A stretch of DNA of 64,000 bases from an uncultured Christensenella sp. (GTDB lineage: Bacteria > Bacillota > Clostridia > Christensenellales > CAG-917), in assembly GCA_910584155.1 (NCBI GenBank), contig CAJTYG010000001.1:144023-208022 (forward strand), written 5' to 3'. Both the position numbers and the translations under genes were made by a program. Under the pieces are notes generated by a model that was not told where the DNA came from, ran no database searches, and saw only the letters and a list, made by a program, of their open reading frames with translations. Shown in pieces: positions 15,513 to 23,375 of this stretch. Position 1 is the stretch's first letter; each line of letters begins with the position of its first letter.

Positions 15513-15640
15513 CTTGTTATCTTCAGATTTGAGTGTGTCTGCAAAAGCGGATACTGACAGTTGTTGTTTGAGTTTAGTATGTCTGCAAAAGCGGATACTA
15601 ACCGTTGTCGTCAGAGTTGAGTGTATCTGCAAAAGCGGCG
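15513..15640. repeat. 44-bp tandem repeat over the mrnC 3' end
   Basis: Copies begin at 15538, 15582 and 15626, each opening tctgcaaaagcgg; a partial copy precedes 15538. The 15626 copy and part of the 15582 copy code for the MrnC C-terminus and stop; the others lie downstream of the stop. Read on the minus strand in its own frame each unit gives FADTLNSDDNG, FADILNSNNNC and FADTLKSEDNK, so the gene end has been copied. Confidence 0.8.
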
Positions 15641-16041
15641 GACAAAAACTCAAACAAACGCTGCGTATTGCCTGTGAGATACAGATATCCTATGACCGCC
15701 TCGAAGCCGCTTGCCTTGCGATACTCGGCAGGGTCGGCGTGCTTTGCAGACGTCTGCACCTTGCAATTACGGGCTCTGCGGAAAATGTCCTGCTCGTCCT
15801 CGTCAAACAGAGGCAACAGCTTTTGCACCTCTGCCGCTTGAGATACTGCCTTGACTACCTTTGTGACCTCACGGTGCAGTGCGCCCGTCTTTTTCAGCGT
15901 AGCGCCCACCGTCACACGGGTGCGTGTGTAAAGTGACTGCACGGCGTCGCCGATAAACGCCAACGACATCGGATGCAACGCCAAAGCGTCCTGTTTGGAT
16001 ATGGGCTTTTCAAGCTGAAATACAGACTGATATTCGTTCAT
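15598..16041 (-). CDS. mrnC: Mini-ribonuclease III (23S rRNA maturation)
   Basis: 147 residues, the size of MrnC, which has the RNase III catalytic domain without a dsRNA-binding domain and trims the ends of 23S pre-rRNA. The active-site block is LAFIGDAVQSLYTRTRV (residues 28-44) with the conserved Asp; RARNCKVQTSAKHADPAEYRKASGFEAVIGYLYLTG holds the second acidic site. Start ATG 16041 has only a weak GGGG upstream. Its final ten codons belong to a 44-bp tandem repeat, so the C-terminus may vary between strains. Followed by rlmB and sigH. Confidence 0.92.
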   Translation of the reverse strand: MNEYQSVFQLEKPISKQDALALHPMSLAFIGDAVQSLYTRTRVTVGATLKKTGALHREVTKVVKAVSQAAEVQKLLPLFDEDEQDIFRRARNCKVQTSAKHADPAEYRKASGFEAVIGYLYLTGNTQRLFEFLSAAFADTLNSDDNG

Positions 16042-16124
16042 AACCCCATTTTATCACAAACGGGCGGCAATTACAATCTAAATCGAAATGTGGGAAATAT
16101 AGTTTATAAGTATAGATAGATGTT

Positions 16125-16240
16125 GGCAATCCCCTCACCGCTCCGTCACGCACGGCGTGAACTATGCGGAGCTCCCCTTACTAAGGGGAGCCATAATGGG
16201 GTGGGGGATTGCTTCGGGGCTTTGCCCCTCGCAATGACGG
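16125..16240. repeat. Dispersed inverted-repeat element, family A, copy 1
   Basis: Contains the perfect palindrome gctcccctta-c-taaggggagc (16171-16191), caatcccctcacc (16127-16139) and gattgcttcgg...cctcgcaatgacg. caatcccctcacc recurs inverted as ggtgaggggattg at 16453-16465, enclosing the family B element between them. Related segments at 20788-21281. No coding potential; the 16042-16610 interval holds only this, the family B copy and AT-rich sequence. Confidence 0.7.
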
Positions 16241-16291
16241 GTAGGGGGAGTGTAAGTTTAATTTATCCACTTTTGCGCACATAGTGCGCTA

Positions 16292-16450
16292 CACCAAACA
16301 AAACATCGTGCGGAACGAAGTAAGAGTTCACAACGGCAGAAAAGATACAATAGCAGACGATGATTTGTGCGGTAGTAGCGAGAAAATCAAGTCAGGGCTT
16401 AGACAATGCTTGCAAGCAAGCGTTGTTGTGACATAGACGCTGATTTTCGA
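16292..16450 (+). repeat. 158-nt structured dispersed repeat (family B), copy 1
   Basis: Shares blocks with 43757-43913 (inverted) and 43981-44139: caccaaacaaaacatcgtgcg near the start, tgtgcggtag in the middle, aaaatcaa, then hairpin acaatgcttgc/gcaagcgttgt (16403-16426) and a gctgatttt end. No ORF. See findings. Confidence 0.75.
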
Positions 16451-16610
16451 GAGGTGAGGGGATTGTCCATCTATTTTCGGTAGGAAATAATTGACATAAA
16501 GAATAAGATTGACAAATGTGTGCATTGTGTTTAAAATGTATACGTATAAATATCGACAAAATGCAACAAGCGGCATACTGTATTGCTAATCGAATAATAT
16601 AGGAATAGAT

Positions 16611-16736
16611 ATGCGGATAAATAATAAACACAGCAGAAATAGAAAATCTACTAATATAGTATCGTTTTTGATACTCATATTGGTGTTTTCTCTTACACTC
16701 TGTATGATTATATGGGGGGGGGTGCTTCCCGTTTAA
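16611..16736 (+). other. Signal-peptide reading frame cut off from the 16712 gene
   Basis: ATG 16611, with SD AGGA 6 nt upstream, opens a 41-codon frame: a basic N-terminus (MRINNKHSRNRKSTN), a hydrophobic core (IVSFLILILVFSLTLCMIIW), then Gly residues from the G tract and a stop at 16734. This is the missing signal peptide of the large protein whose frame starts at 16712; the two frames meet at the G9 tract. Confidence 0.75.
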
Positions 16737-19700
16737 ATAATTCCGCAGAAGCTCTTAATTCTACAGGTCTTTCGAGTGCAGTCAAAGCAGGCGGTGGTGC
16801 CGAGCTTTGGGATAGTTCCAACAATAGCTTTAATAAAACAGTTTTTAATGATTTAACAAATAAACTTTTCGGTAGCGATAATCCAATAGATTATATTAAA
16901 ACCATAAAAGATACTCAAACCGATAGTTATGTTATTCCAGCATCAACAATAAATACAAAAGTGAGCAGTAGCAGCGGTCTTGTGGTGAAGTTGGACGGCA
17001 AGGACTGGATGGTCGCTTCGCTTACTCTGGATAGCTCTGAAAATGTAGTTGCAACATTATATCTGGCGAATGATTTAGGCTCTTCAGAATATTATGCCGT
17101 CAGCGCCGAAGGCACAAAGGGCAACAATGCGTACAGCAGCAGCACGGTGCGCAATCATTTGCTTACAAACAGTACTTGGGCTTTATTCAATCAAAAGGGT
17201 GAAAACGGCTTTGCAAGTAAATATTTGGTTCAACCGAAATACATCAAATATCAACAGAATCAAACGTGGGTAGGGCGAGGCAGCACTTTTAACTACACTT
17301 TACCCAACGAAGCGCTTTTAGAGCAGACCACAGGTTGGCACACTAATTTAGTTTCTAATTACTATAAGCCCACCGATACATTTACAGATCCAAACGGCAA
17401 GACGGTTAAATATGACGCATGGGGCGAGGACTATATCTGGCTTCCGTCGATAACCGAAACAGGAACGAGCGATCAAGCCCCAACCAACTGCATCTGGAAG
17501 CTGAGCAGCGCACAGCGTGCTCACACCTCAAGCTACTCATGGTTGCGCTCTGGCAATTATAATTATTGCGGCAGTGCGTGCATGATGAGCTCTGCGGGCG
17601 CATGTAACCGTGACCATGTTACTGGTCTTAACGGAGTCCGTCCCGCAATACACTTAAATCTTAGTGCTGCAGAGGCGTCGCTTCAGAATACGGGAATTGA
17701 CAATCCCCAAGATATTAGTAGTACATATAACGGTAATGCGCAAACAGTAAAAAGCGTTGTAGATGCTAAACCTACAGATGTTGCGTGGTACGATAAAGAT
17801 ATTTACGAACATACACCCGAGCAATATGTTACGTTTACGCCAGAAAAAGAATTAAAGAATGTAGGTGAATATTGGGTAAAAGCGGAAATAACGCAGGCGT
17901 GGATAGACGCTGTGAATGCGGAAGTGGATGCCGAAAGTTCAAAATGGGGTTGGACTGCTGCGCAAATTACCACGGCTAAGGCGAACCGAAGTCCTAAGTT
18001 TAAGGGAGCTTCTGTCACGGAAGAAGGACACGTTGAGTCTGACACGGAGCGGTGGTTTAAGTTTACAATAAACCCCGCAGAACTAAATATTCCTACGGTT
18101 GCGGAAGCGAGCAAACCTTATACGGGTAGCGATATAGAGTTTGCAATAAGCGGTTATGACAGCGCAAAGATGACTGCTGTGCCGCCCGAGGGATATACGC
18201 TGTCGAATGACGGCAAAATATCCTTTAAAAACGCAAATACTTATGCGATAAACATTTCGATAAAGGATAACAACTATTGTTGGAAGGGTACTGTGTCAAA
18301 TCCCGACAGAAGTGCTAAGACGTTGAATATCACCGTTACGCAAAAGGGAATAATAATAAACTTTACAAGCAGCAGCAACAAATTCACTATGGCGGTCGGG
18401 GATAACGTAACGTTTACTGCTGTCCCTTCGGCGGCTGATGTTGCCGCAGGCGATACGGTTGTTCCGACTATCACTTATTATAAGGGCAGCGACACCGCAA
18501 ACGTAACTTCCGCTACAGGCGCAGAGCTTAATGCGTCGGGGCTTTCGACGGGGACATATACGCTCGGTGCGAAACTGGAAAATAAAGACGGAACGGCAAA
18601 CAGCAATTACAAAATCACTACCGTAACGCCGCAGACGGTGACGGTAGGCTCCAAAAATATAACTATAGAAAACGTAACGTGGCAGTATGTACAAGACGGC
18701 GAGCCTACGGAGATCAGCGGGAATTCCGTAACGCTGACCTACAACGGAAAAGAATTCAGATTTACCGTAAAAGAAACGACAGAAGAATTGCGTGCGAAAG
18801 GCGTAAAGATAGACAGCTATACTAACAACGTACAGACAAATGCGACTAACGGAGCAATTACGGTAAAGGTCAAGCTTGTGCCGTATGACGAATCTTTTGA
18901 ATTTTCCGATCCAACCAAAACCGAAGTGGAATTCAGTCTGACGGTCACCATAAACAAAATCGAATTAAAGCTGAGCGACTTCAAATGGAGTGCGGAGCCA
19001 ACCAACGAGTTGGAATATACGGGCAACACGCAGACCGTAACTATCGTATCGGGGCTTCCGTCGTTTTTGCAGGTTGTGTATCACGGCAACAGCGGATTGA
19101 GTGTAGGTCCATATACGACGACTATATTGAGCATAACCGTTAAAAACGATGCGGATTCCGTTGAGATGTCTAAAAACTATACCTCATTTGAGCCCGAAGA
19201 TTATGCAGATTATAAATACGAGTGGAGTATCACAAAAAAGAAGATCGTCGCCAACTGGACTAATGCGGAACATACAACGACGGACGGAAAGAAAATAACT
19301 ATCCCGAAGGTCAGCGGGGTAGAGGACGGGATATTGGAATATTCATATACAAAATATCCGAGCGGCGAAGCAATTACGCTTGCCGAAATTCTCGCAAGCT
19401 ATACCGAAACCGCAATTTCCGTGTACAACGTAACAGTTAAAATCGCAGACGGCAAAACAGACAGCTATATGCTGCTAAATTCCAAAAACGAGGTAAAGGA
19501 CGAGGTCACGCAACGTTTTTCCGTTGGGGACAATAAAAAGGCGGTAACGGTAAGCCTGATTGAGACGAAAGTCTATTTCAACAACCAACCGCAAGCCGTA
19601 AAACTGAATTATACGGGTGAGGGAATAACCATGGGCGACTTCGCCATTGAATATGTACTCATCAACGCAGACGGAAGCGAGGGCGAGGCTACAAACACTG

Positions 19701-20689
19701 CTCCGACTGCGGTAGGTAAGTATAAAGTGACGATAACCCTGCAGGGCGAGAAAGCCAATACCCACATAATAATTGGGGAAAACGTTTTTGAATACATAAT
19801 CGCCCATAAGGATAGATTTATATTGACCGAAGCGGCAGCTGCAAGCCACGGATATAAATTCGTATACGAGACCTTCACCGAGTACGAGCAGGACATAAAG
19901 GAATATTTGTACAGCGCAGAGGATGCGGAAAGCGTGGTGTATATCGCCTATCTTGCATATGCGGATACTATAGCGGACTTGCTTAGGCAGTTTGCCAATG
20001 CCGAGGACATAACGGCATACACTGCAGACAATACCCTCATAGAGGACCTCACTACAATGCTTGCGACGGGAATGATGCTTCGCATAATGGACGGCGAAAC
20101 AGTGTTGAACCAACTTACGATTTCAGTAATGGGCGACATAGACGGAGACGGCGACATAGGTACGGCGGACAAAGCTCGCTTGAACTCATATACCTTAGAC
20201 AATCTTCCTTTGACGGGAGCATATCTCTTAGCCTGCGACATAGACGGCGACGGCGAAGTGGGCACCGCAGACAAAGCCCGCCTCAACGCCTACACCTTAG
20301 ATACCCTCGACATCTATGCAGGCCTCACATTGCGAGATACCGCACAGCCCTCTGCGCAAACTTCGCAGACTTCGTCTGTTGAAACAATGATTGCTGAGCA
20401 TGATACAGTACAAACATCTGCACAAACTTCGGCGATTTCATCGCAAGCTTTGTCTGTGGAAATATCTTCAGAAGCTTCGTTTAACGAAAGTTTATTTGCC
20501 ACTTCCGAGTATGCTGATGAAAGCGTAACAACAGAGAATGTTGATAATTGCGAAAATGCAAATGACAGTGCTATGACAGATAATGTGGTATTGTTGTTGA
20601 ATGACGAAACAAATTATATAGTTATTGCGGATATAAAAAATGTTGCTTTTGTAACAAGCAATTATACTGATTGCAAGCAAAGAGTGTAA
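16712..20689 (+). CDS. Large secreted Ig-like/DUF6273/dockerin protein, out of frame with its signal peptide
   Basis: 1325 codons. The first codon here is an ATG running into G9 with no SD, so the true start is almost surely 16611 and the coding sequence is broken by the length of the G tract. Domains: a DUF6273-type region (about residues 90-320, with SWLRSG and GVRPAIHLNLS), then several MBG/Ig-like beta domains (STYNGNAQTV, LEYTGNTQTV, LNYTGEGITM; about 320-1060), a helical stretch, a two-repeat type I dockerin (1140-1205, GDIDGDGDIGTADKARLN and CDIDGDGEVGTADKARLN), and a Ser/Thr/Gln-rich tail. Dockerins bind cohesin modules through calcium, so the protein is probably docked on a surface scaffold. 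Cohesins are not in this window. With 7 or 10 Gs it would be secreted. Confidence 0.8.
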   Translation: MGGGASRLNNSAEALNSTGLSSAVKAGGGAELWDSSNNSFNKTVFNDLTNKLFGSDNPIDYIKTIKDTQTDSYVIPASTINTKVSSSSGLVVKLDGKDWMVASLTLDSSENVVATLYLANDLGSSEYYAVSAEGTKGNNAYSSSTVRNHLLTNSTWALFNQKGENGFASKYLVQPKYIKYQQNQTWVGRGSTFNYTLPNEALLEQTTGWHTNLVSNYYKPTDTFTDPNGKTVKYDAWGEDYIWLPSITETGTSDQAPTNCIWKLSSAQRAHTSSYSWLRSGNYNYCGSACMMSSAGACNRDHVTGLNGVRPAIHLNLSAAEASLQNTGIDNPQDISSTYNGNAQTVKSVVDAKPTDVAWYDKDIYEHTPEQYVTFTPEKELKNVGEYWVKAEITQAWIDAVNAEVDAESSKWGWTAAQITTAKANRSPKFKGASVTEEGHVESDTERWFKFTINPAELNIPTVAEASKPYTGSDIEFAISGYDSAKMTAVPPEGYTLSNDGKISFKNANTYAINISIKDNNYCWKGTVSNPDRSAKTLNITVTQKGIIINFTSSSNKFTMAVGDNVTFTAVPSAADVAAGDTVVPTITYYKGSDTANVTSATGAELNASGLSTGTYTLGAKLENKDGTANSNYKITTVTPQTVTVGSKNITIENVTWQYVQDGEPTEISGNSVTLTYNGKEFRFTVKETTEELRAKGVKIDSYTNNVQTNATNGAITVKVKLVPYDESFEFSDPTKTEVEFSLTVTINKIELKLSDFKWSAEPTNELEYTGNTQTVTIVSGLPSFLQVVYHGNSGLSVGPYTTTILSITVKNDADSVEMSKNYTSFEPEDYADYKYEWSITKKKIVANWTNAEHTTTDGKKITIPKVSGVEDGILEYSYTKYPSGEAITLAEILASYTETAISVYNVTVKIADGKTDSYMLLNSKNEVKDEVTQRFSVGDNKKAVTVSLIETKVYFNNQPQAVKLNYTGEGITMGDFAIEYVLINADGSEGEATNTAPTAVGKYKVTITLQGEKANTHIIIGENVFEYIIAHKDRFILTEAAAASHGYKFVYETFTEYEQDIKEYLYSAEDAESVVYIAYLAYADTIADLLRQFANAEDITAYTADNTLIEDLTTMLATGMMLRIMDGETVLNQLTISVMGDIDGDGDIGTADKARLNSYTLDNLPLTGAYLLACDIDGDGEVGTADKARLNAYTLDTLDIYAGLTLRDTAQPSAQTSQTSSVETMIAEHDTVQTSAQTSAISSQALSVEISSEASFNESLFATSEYADESVTTENVDNCENANDSAMTDNVVLLLNDETNYIVIADIKNVAFVTSNYTDCKQRV
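16714..16722 (+). repeat. G9 homopolymer at the signal-peptide junction (contingency tract)
   Basis: Nine consecutive Gs. In the 16611 frame nine or eight Gs lead to a stop within ten codons; seven or ten would give MIIW-G(n)-ASRLNNSAEA and continue for 1322 codons. A tract of this kind is prone to slippage; a sequencing error is the alternative. Confidence 0.8.
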
Positions 20690-20760
20690 CTCAACTATTA
20701 AGATTGTTTAATATACTATATAAATAATAGTATAATAAAATATAAAAGCGATATCAAATG

Positions 20761-20787
20761 AAAGGCGGCGCAAAATGCGCCGCTTTT
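20761..20787 (+). terminator. Terminator of the dockerin-protein gene
   Basis: AAAGGCGGCGC / GCGCCGCTTTT, stem gcggcgc/gcgccgc (20765-20771 and 20777-20783), then TTTT. Confidence 0.75.
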
Positions 20788-20883
20788 CGTCATTGCTAGG
20801 CATTCACTGCCGAAGCAATCCAGAACGATGGCTTATAAATGGTTGAAAGGTCTGGATTGCTTCGGCATAGCCTCGCAATGACG
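20788..20883. repeat. Family A inverted-repeat element, copy 2
   Basis: Left arm cgtcattgctaggcattcac.. with ..gccgaagcaatccaga (20788-20825) is the near-complement of the right arm ctggattgcttcggc...cctcgcaatgacg (20850-20883). A MITE-like hairpin of about 96 bp, non-coding. Confidence 0.7.
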
Positions 20884-20930
20884 AATTTTATTTAAAGGTC
20901 ACTATGTAACATATATGATTATTTCGCTTA

Positions 20931-21068
20931 AGGCTCCCTTTAGTAAGGGGAGCTGTCTGCATAGCAGACTGAGGGGATTGTAAAATAAGAATAAATGATG
21001 ACAATCCCCTCACCGCCTCATCACATAATATGTGAATTCGGCAGAGCTCCCCTTACTAAGGGGAGCCA
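20931..21068. repeat. Family A inverted-repeat element, copy 3
   Basis: ggctccctttagtaaggggagc..gaggggattgt (20931-20981) faces acaatcccctcacc..gctccccttactaaggggagcc (21001-21067). The same sequence blocks as in 16125-16240. A further ttaaggggagccataat block is at 21099-21116. Confidence 0.65.
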
Positions 21069-21182
21069 TATAGCGGTTTGTTTTACACATCGTGCCTTAT
21101 TAAGGGGAGCCATAATAGGGTGGTTGCATATGCTCGTAAAAGAGAATATAAAGGGAAAGGTCACTTTAAGCATTACGCAGTT

Positions 21183-21281
21183 CGTCATTGCGAGGAGCAA
21201 AGCGACGAAGCAATCCAGACATTTCAGTTGATTTATGGGTTTACATTCTGGATTGCTTCGGCATAGCCTCGCAATGACGAA
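21183..21281. repeat. Family A inverted-repeat element, copy 4
   Basis: cgtcattgcgaggagcaaag..gaagcaatccaga (21183-21219) and ctggattgcttcggc..cctcgcaatgacg (21247-21279), almost the same as copy 2. The 20690-21312 interval holds only these elements and one terminator. Confidence 0.7.
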
Positions 21282-21312
21282 TGTGCGTGGTTTTGATTGG
21301 TTTTAGTTGATA

Positions 21313-21729
21313 TCAAAGATATGCACGCAGGGCTTTGATGTTTTTGTCGTAGGTTTTCATAAGGTCGTTGGCGAGCGTTGGGACTTCTACGCCGTCACGG
21401 TTTAGCGTGTTGATGCACTTCTGCACGCTTGTGAGCCCCATATTGTAGCCGTCGATGAGCATGCTTGCGAGGTGCGAGTTGCTGTTGTCAAAGCTTGCGT
21501 TCATCTTTACGCCCGCCTTGAGCATTGCACGCTGCACGGGATGAGTTTGGGCATCCTCAAGCTCCTGTTCGCCGAGCTCGGATTTGGCTTTCTGATAAAA
21601 GTCTTCCATAACTTCCTTTTGCATAAGGGCGAGATTTTTGAGCTTTTCGCACTCGATGTATCCCAAAATATTGTCGATTGATTGCGCTCCCATTGCGGTG
21701 TTGCGCACGATTTCTCTATAAATTTTCAT
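21313..21729 (-). CDS. Hypothetical cytoplasmic helical protein
   Basis: 138 residues from ATG 21729, which has a perfect SD (AGGAGG, 8 nt away); an upstream in-frame extension lacks one. It has no signal peptide, no membrane segment and one Cys pair far apart. The sequence (MKIYREIVRNTAMGAQSIDN, then DNSNSHLASMLIDGYNMGLT) suggests a four-helix bundle like the ferritin-like/PA2169 type, but metal ligands are not evident. Downstream of spoIIR on the same strand, with a 250-nt gap, so co-regulation in sporulation is possible but not shown. Family not recognised. Confidence 0.65.
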   Translation of the reverse strand: MKIYREIVRNTAMGAQSIDNILGYIECEKLKNLALMQKEVMEDFYQKAKSELGEQELEDAQTHPVQRAMLKAGVKMNASFDNSNSHLASMLIDGYNMGLTSVQKCINTLNRDGVEVPTLANDLMKTYDKNIKALRAYL

Positions 21730-21979
21730 ATTATCTGCCTCCTGCAAATAGAATGTGTTCAAATAGAAAAAATATACGGCAGAATAAACTTGCACTTAAT
21801 TCAGTCTAAGCGAAACCAAAAATTTGTTGAGTTGAAAATGAACTGTTTGTTGATAACACGCAAACGTACTATTTGCCGATTTTAACGGAATAAACGTTTT
21901 ATCATTATAAATTTTGCAGATAAAGTCCTTAATTTGCGAGTATATATAGTTAATATTTGTATTAAAACACACCGATAAT

Positions 21980-22546
21980 TTATTTGCCGAAGATATCATC
22001 GAGCATTTCTTTTATCCACGATTTGTAGACGACCTTTTCGCCCTGTTTTGAATCGGGCACGAAGCAGAGGGGCGGAAACGCCACGCACCACCAGTTGTCG
22101 CCCTTGCCGCTGCCGAGGTTGATTATTACGGCGTCGTAGCTGCCTGCGGGAAATTCGTAGCCGTCATAAACTCTGTCGGGAAAATACTCCTTGCCCATTT
22201 TTATTGAAGTATCGTACAAAAAGCCGTTTGCCTTGAGAGTGGCGTTTGCAATTTTGATGAGGGTGGGGCTTTCCTTTTTTAAGATATTTTGCGCATCGGC
22301 TTTAGTGGTGCAGTTTGCAAGAGCATCCTGCAAAAAGACTGTGATGTTGTCCCTTACGGCAAGCTTTACGTTTTGGTCTGTCTGCGAATTTGAGTTGGCT
22401 CTTATATGTATGCGTATACAGCTGTCGGCAAGCTTTTGCTGGCTTACGGGTTTAGCGGTGCAGGCGGTGAAGAAGGGCACCGCCGTTGCGAGCAGAAGAA
22501 GTGCAAATATGCTCAAGATGATAAAGCGTTTGTTTTTCATACGCAT
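21980..22546 (-). CDS. spoIIR: Stage II sporulation protein R
   Basis: 188 residues from ATG 22546. SpoIIR is made in the forespore and acts in the intermembrane space to trigger SpoIIGA, so pro-SigE is processed in the mother cell. Family marks: SCIRIHIRANSNSQTDQNVK, LAVRDNITVFLQDAL, YEFPAGSYDAVIINLGSGKG and DNWWCVAFPPLCFV. A membrane anchor or signal peptide (FIILSIFALLLLATAVPFF) opens it. SD-like GGGAA lies 5 nt upstream; ATG 22540 is an alternative. It is divergent from sleB with an 89-nt gap. Confidence 0.92.
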   Translation of the reverse strand: MRMKNKRFIILSIFALLLLATAVPFFTACTAKPVSQQKLADSCIRIHIRANSNSQTDQNVKLAVRDNITVFLQDALANCTTKADAQNILKKESPTLIKIANATLKANGFLYDTSIKMGKEYFPDRVYDGYEFPAGSYDAVIINLGSGKGDNWWCVAFPPLCFVPDSKQGEKVVYKSWIKEMLDDIFGK

Positions 22547-22587
22547 ATTATTCCCAAAAAGCTTTGCGATAAACGCATTTTCACCGT

Positions 22588-22616
22588 GTATAAAAATCAA
22601 ATGCAAAAGCACACTA
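22588..22616 (+). promoter_or_regulatory. Candidate forespore (SigG-type) promoter of sleB-ypeB
   Basis: GTATA (22588-22592), 17 bp, CACACTA (22610-22616): close to the SigF/SigG GnATR...CAnnnTA pattern. sleB is SigG-controlled in Bacillus. By eye only. Confidence 0.35.
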
Positions 22617-22635
22617 TGAAAAAACGAGGTGAGTT

Positions 22636-23352
22636 ATGCAATTTCAAAAGAATTACGCATCGACGGCGACAAAGCTTTTGCTGGTACTGCTTGCTGTGAT
22701 AATGCTTGCGGGCTTGCTTAGCTATTTCCTGCCCGACGGCGGAGGAGTGGCGGATGCGGCGGTGCTCAAGCAGGGTTCGAGCGGAGCTACTGTCAAAACG
22801 ATGCAACAAAAACTGATAAACTGGGGCTATCTCAGCGGAAAGGCGGACGGAATTTTCGGCGCAAAGACCAAAGCGGCGGTCGTGAAATTTCAGAGGAATA
22901 ACGGGCTTACGGCGGACGGAATCGTGGGCACTAAGACGGCGCAGGCTATGGGACTTAAGCTGTCCGGTTCTACAACAACAAGCAGCAGCGGCACAAGCTC
23001 GTCGTCAACGGACTTGAATTTGCTTGCGAGAGTTGTTTACGGCGAGGCGAGAGGCGAGCCTTATACGGGACAGGTCGCAGTGGCTGCGGTTGTGCTCAAC
23101 AGAGTGAAAAGCTCGTCATTTCCAAATTCTATAGCAGGCGTTGTGTATCAGTCGGGTGCATTTGACTGCGTGGCTGACGGTCAGATAAATCTGTCGCCAA
23201 ATCAGAGCGCATACAATGCCGCACGTGACGCTCTAAACGGATGGGATCCGTCATACGGCTGTCTGTTCTATTACAATCCCCGTACGGCGACAAGCAAGTG
23301 GATGCTGTCACGCACTATCAAACTGAATATAGGAAACCACGCTTTTTGCTGA
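22636..23352 (+). CDS. sleB: Spore cortex-lytic enzyme SleB
   Basis: 238 residues. SleB is a lytic transglycosylase stored in the dormant spore that cuts cortex peptidoglycan at germination. Layout: signal peptide/anchor (residues 12-40), a peptidoglycan-binding domain (44-101, KQGSSGATVKTMQQKLINWG and DGIFGAKTKAAV), a Ser/Thr linker, then the Hydrolase_2 catalytic domain (120-238, LARVVYGEARGEPYTGQVAV with catalytic Glu, and GAFDC). SD GAGGTGAG precedes ATG. ypeB follows after 23 nt, the standard pairing, since YpeB protects and localises SleB. Confidence 0.95.
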   Translation: MQFQKNYASTATKLLLVLLAVIMLAGLLSYFLPDGGGVADAAVLKQGSSGATVKTMQQKLINWGYLSGKADGIFGAKTKAAVVKFQRNNGLTADGIVGTKTAQAMGLKLSGSTTTSSSGTSSSSTDLNLLARVVYGEARGEPYTGQVAVAAVVLNRVKSSSFPNSIAGVVYQSGAFDCVADGQINLSPNQSAYNAARDALNGWDPSYGCLFYYNPRTATSKWMLSRTIKLNIGNHAFC

Positions 23353-23375
23353 GGCAAGGCGTTTGAGAGGTAATT

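Noticed and set aside
15513..15640. CRISPR-like repeat-spacer pattern
   Set aside because: The 44-bp period is a whole-unit tandem duplication of coding sequence, with no alternation of repeat and unique spacer.
16328..16631. Two overlapping minus-strand frames of about 80 codons before the dockerin gene
   Set aside because: They span the repeat element and the promoter/leader of the plus-strand gene; no SD and no protein-like composition.
20995..21266. Short plus-strand frames of 62-78 codons
   Set aside because: They lie wholly within family A inverted repeats, with no SD.
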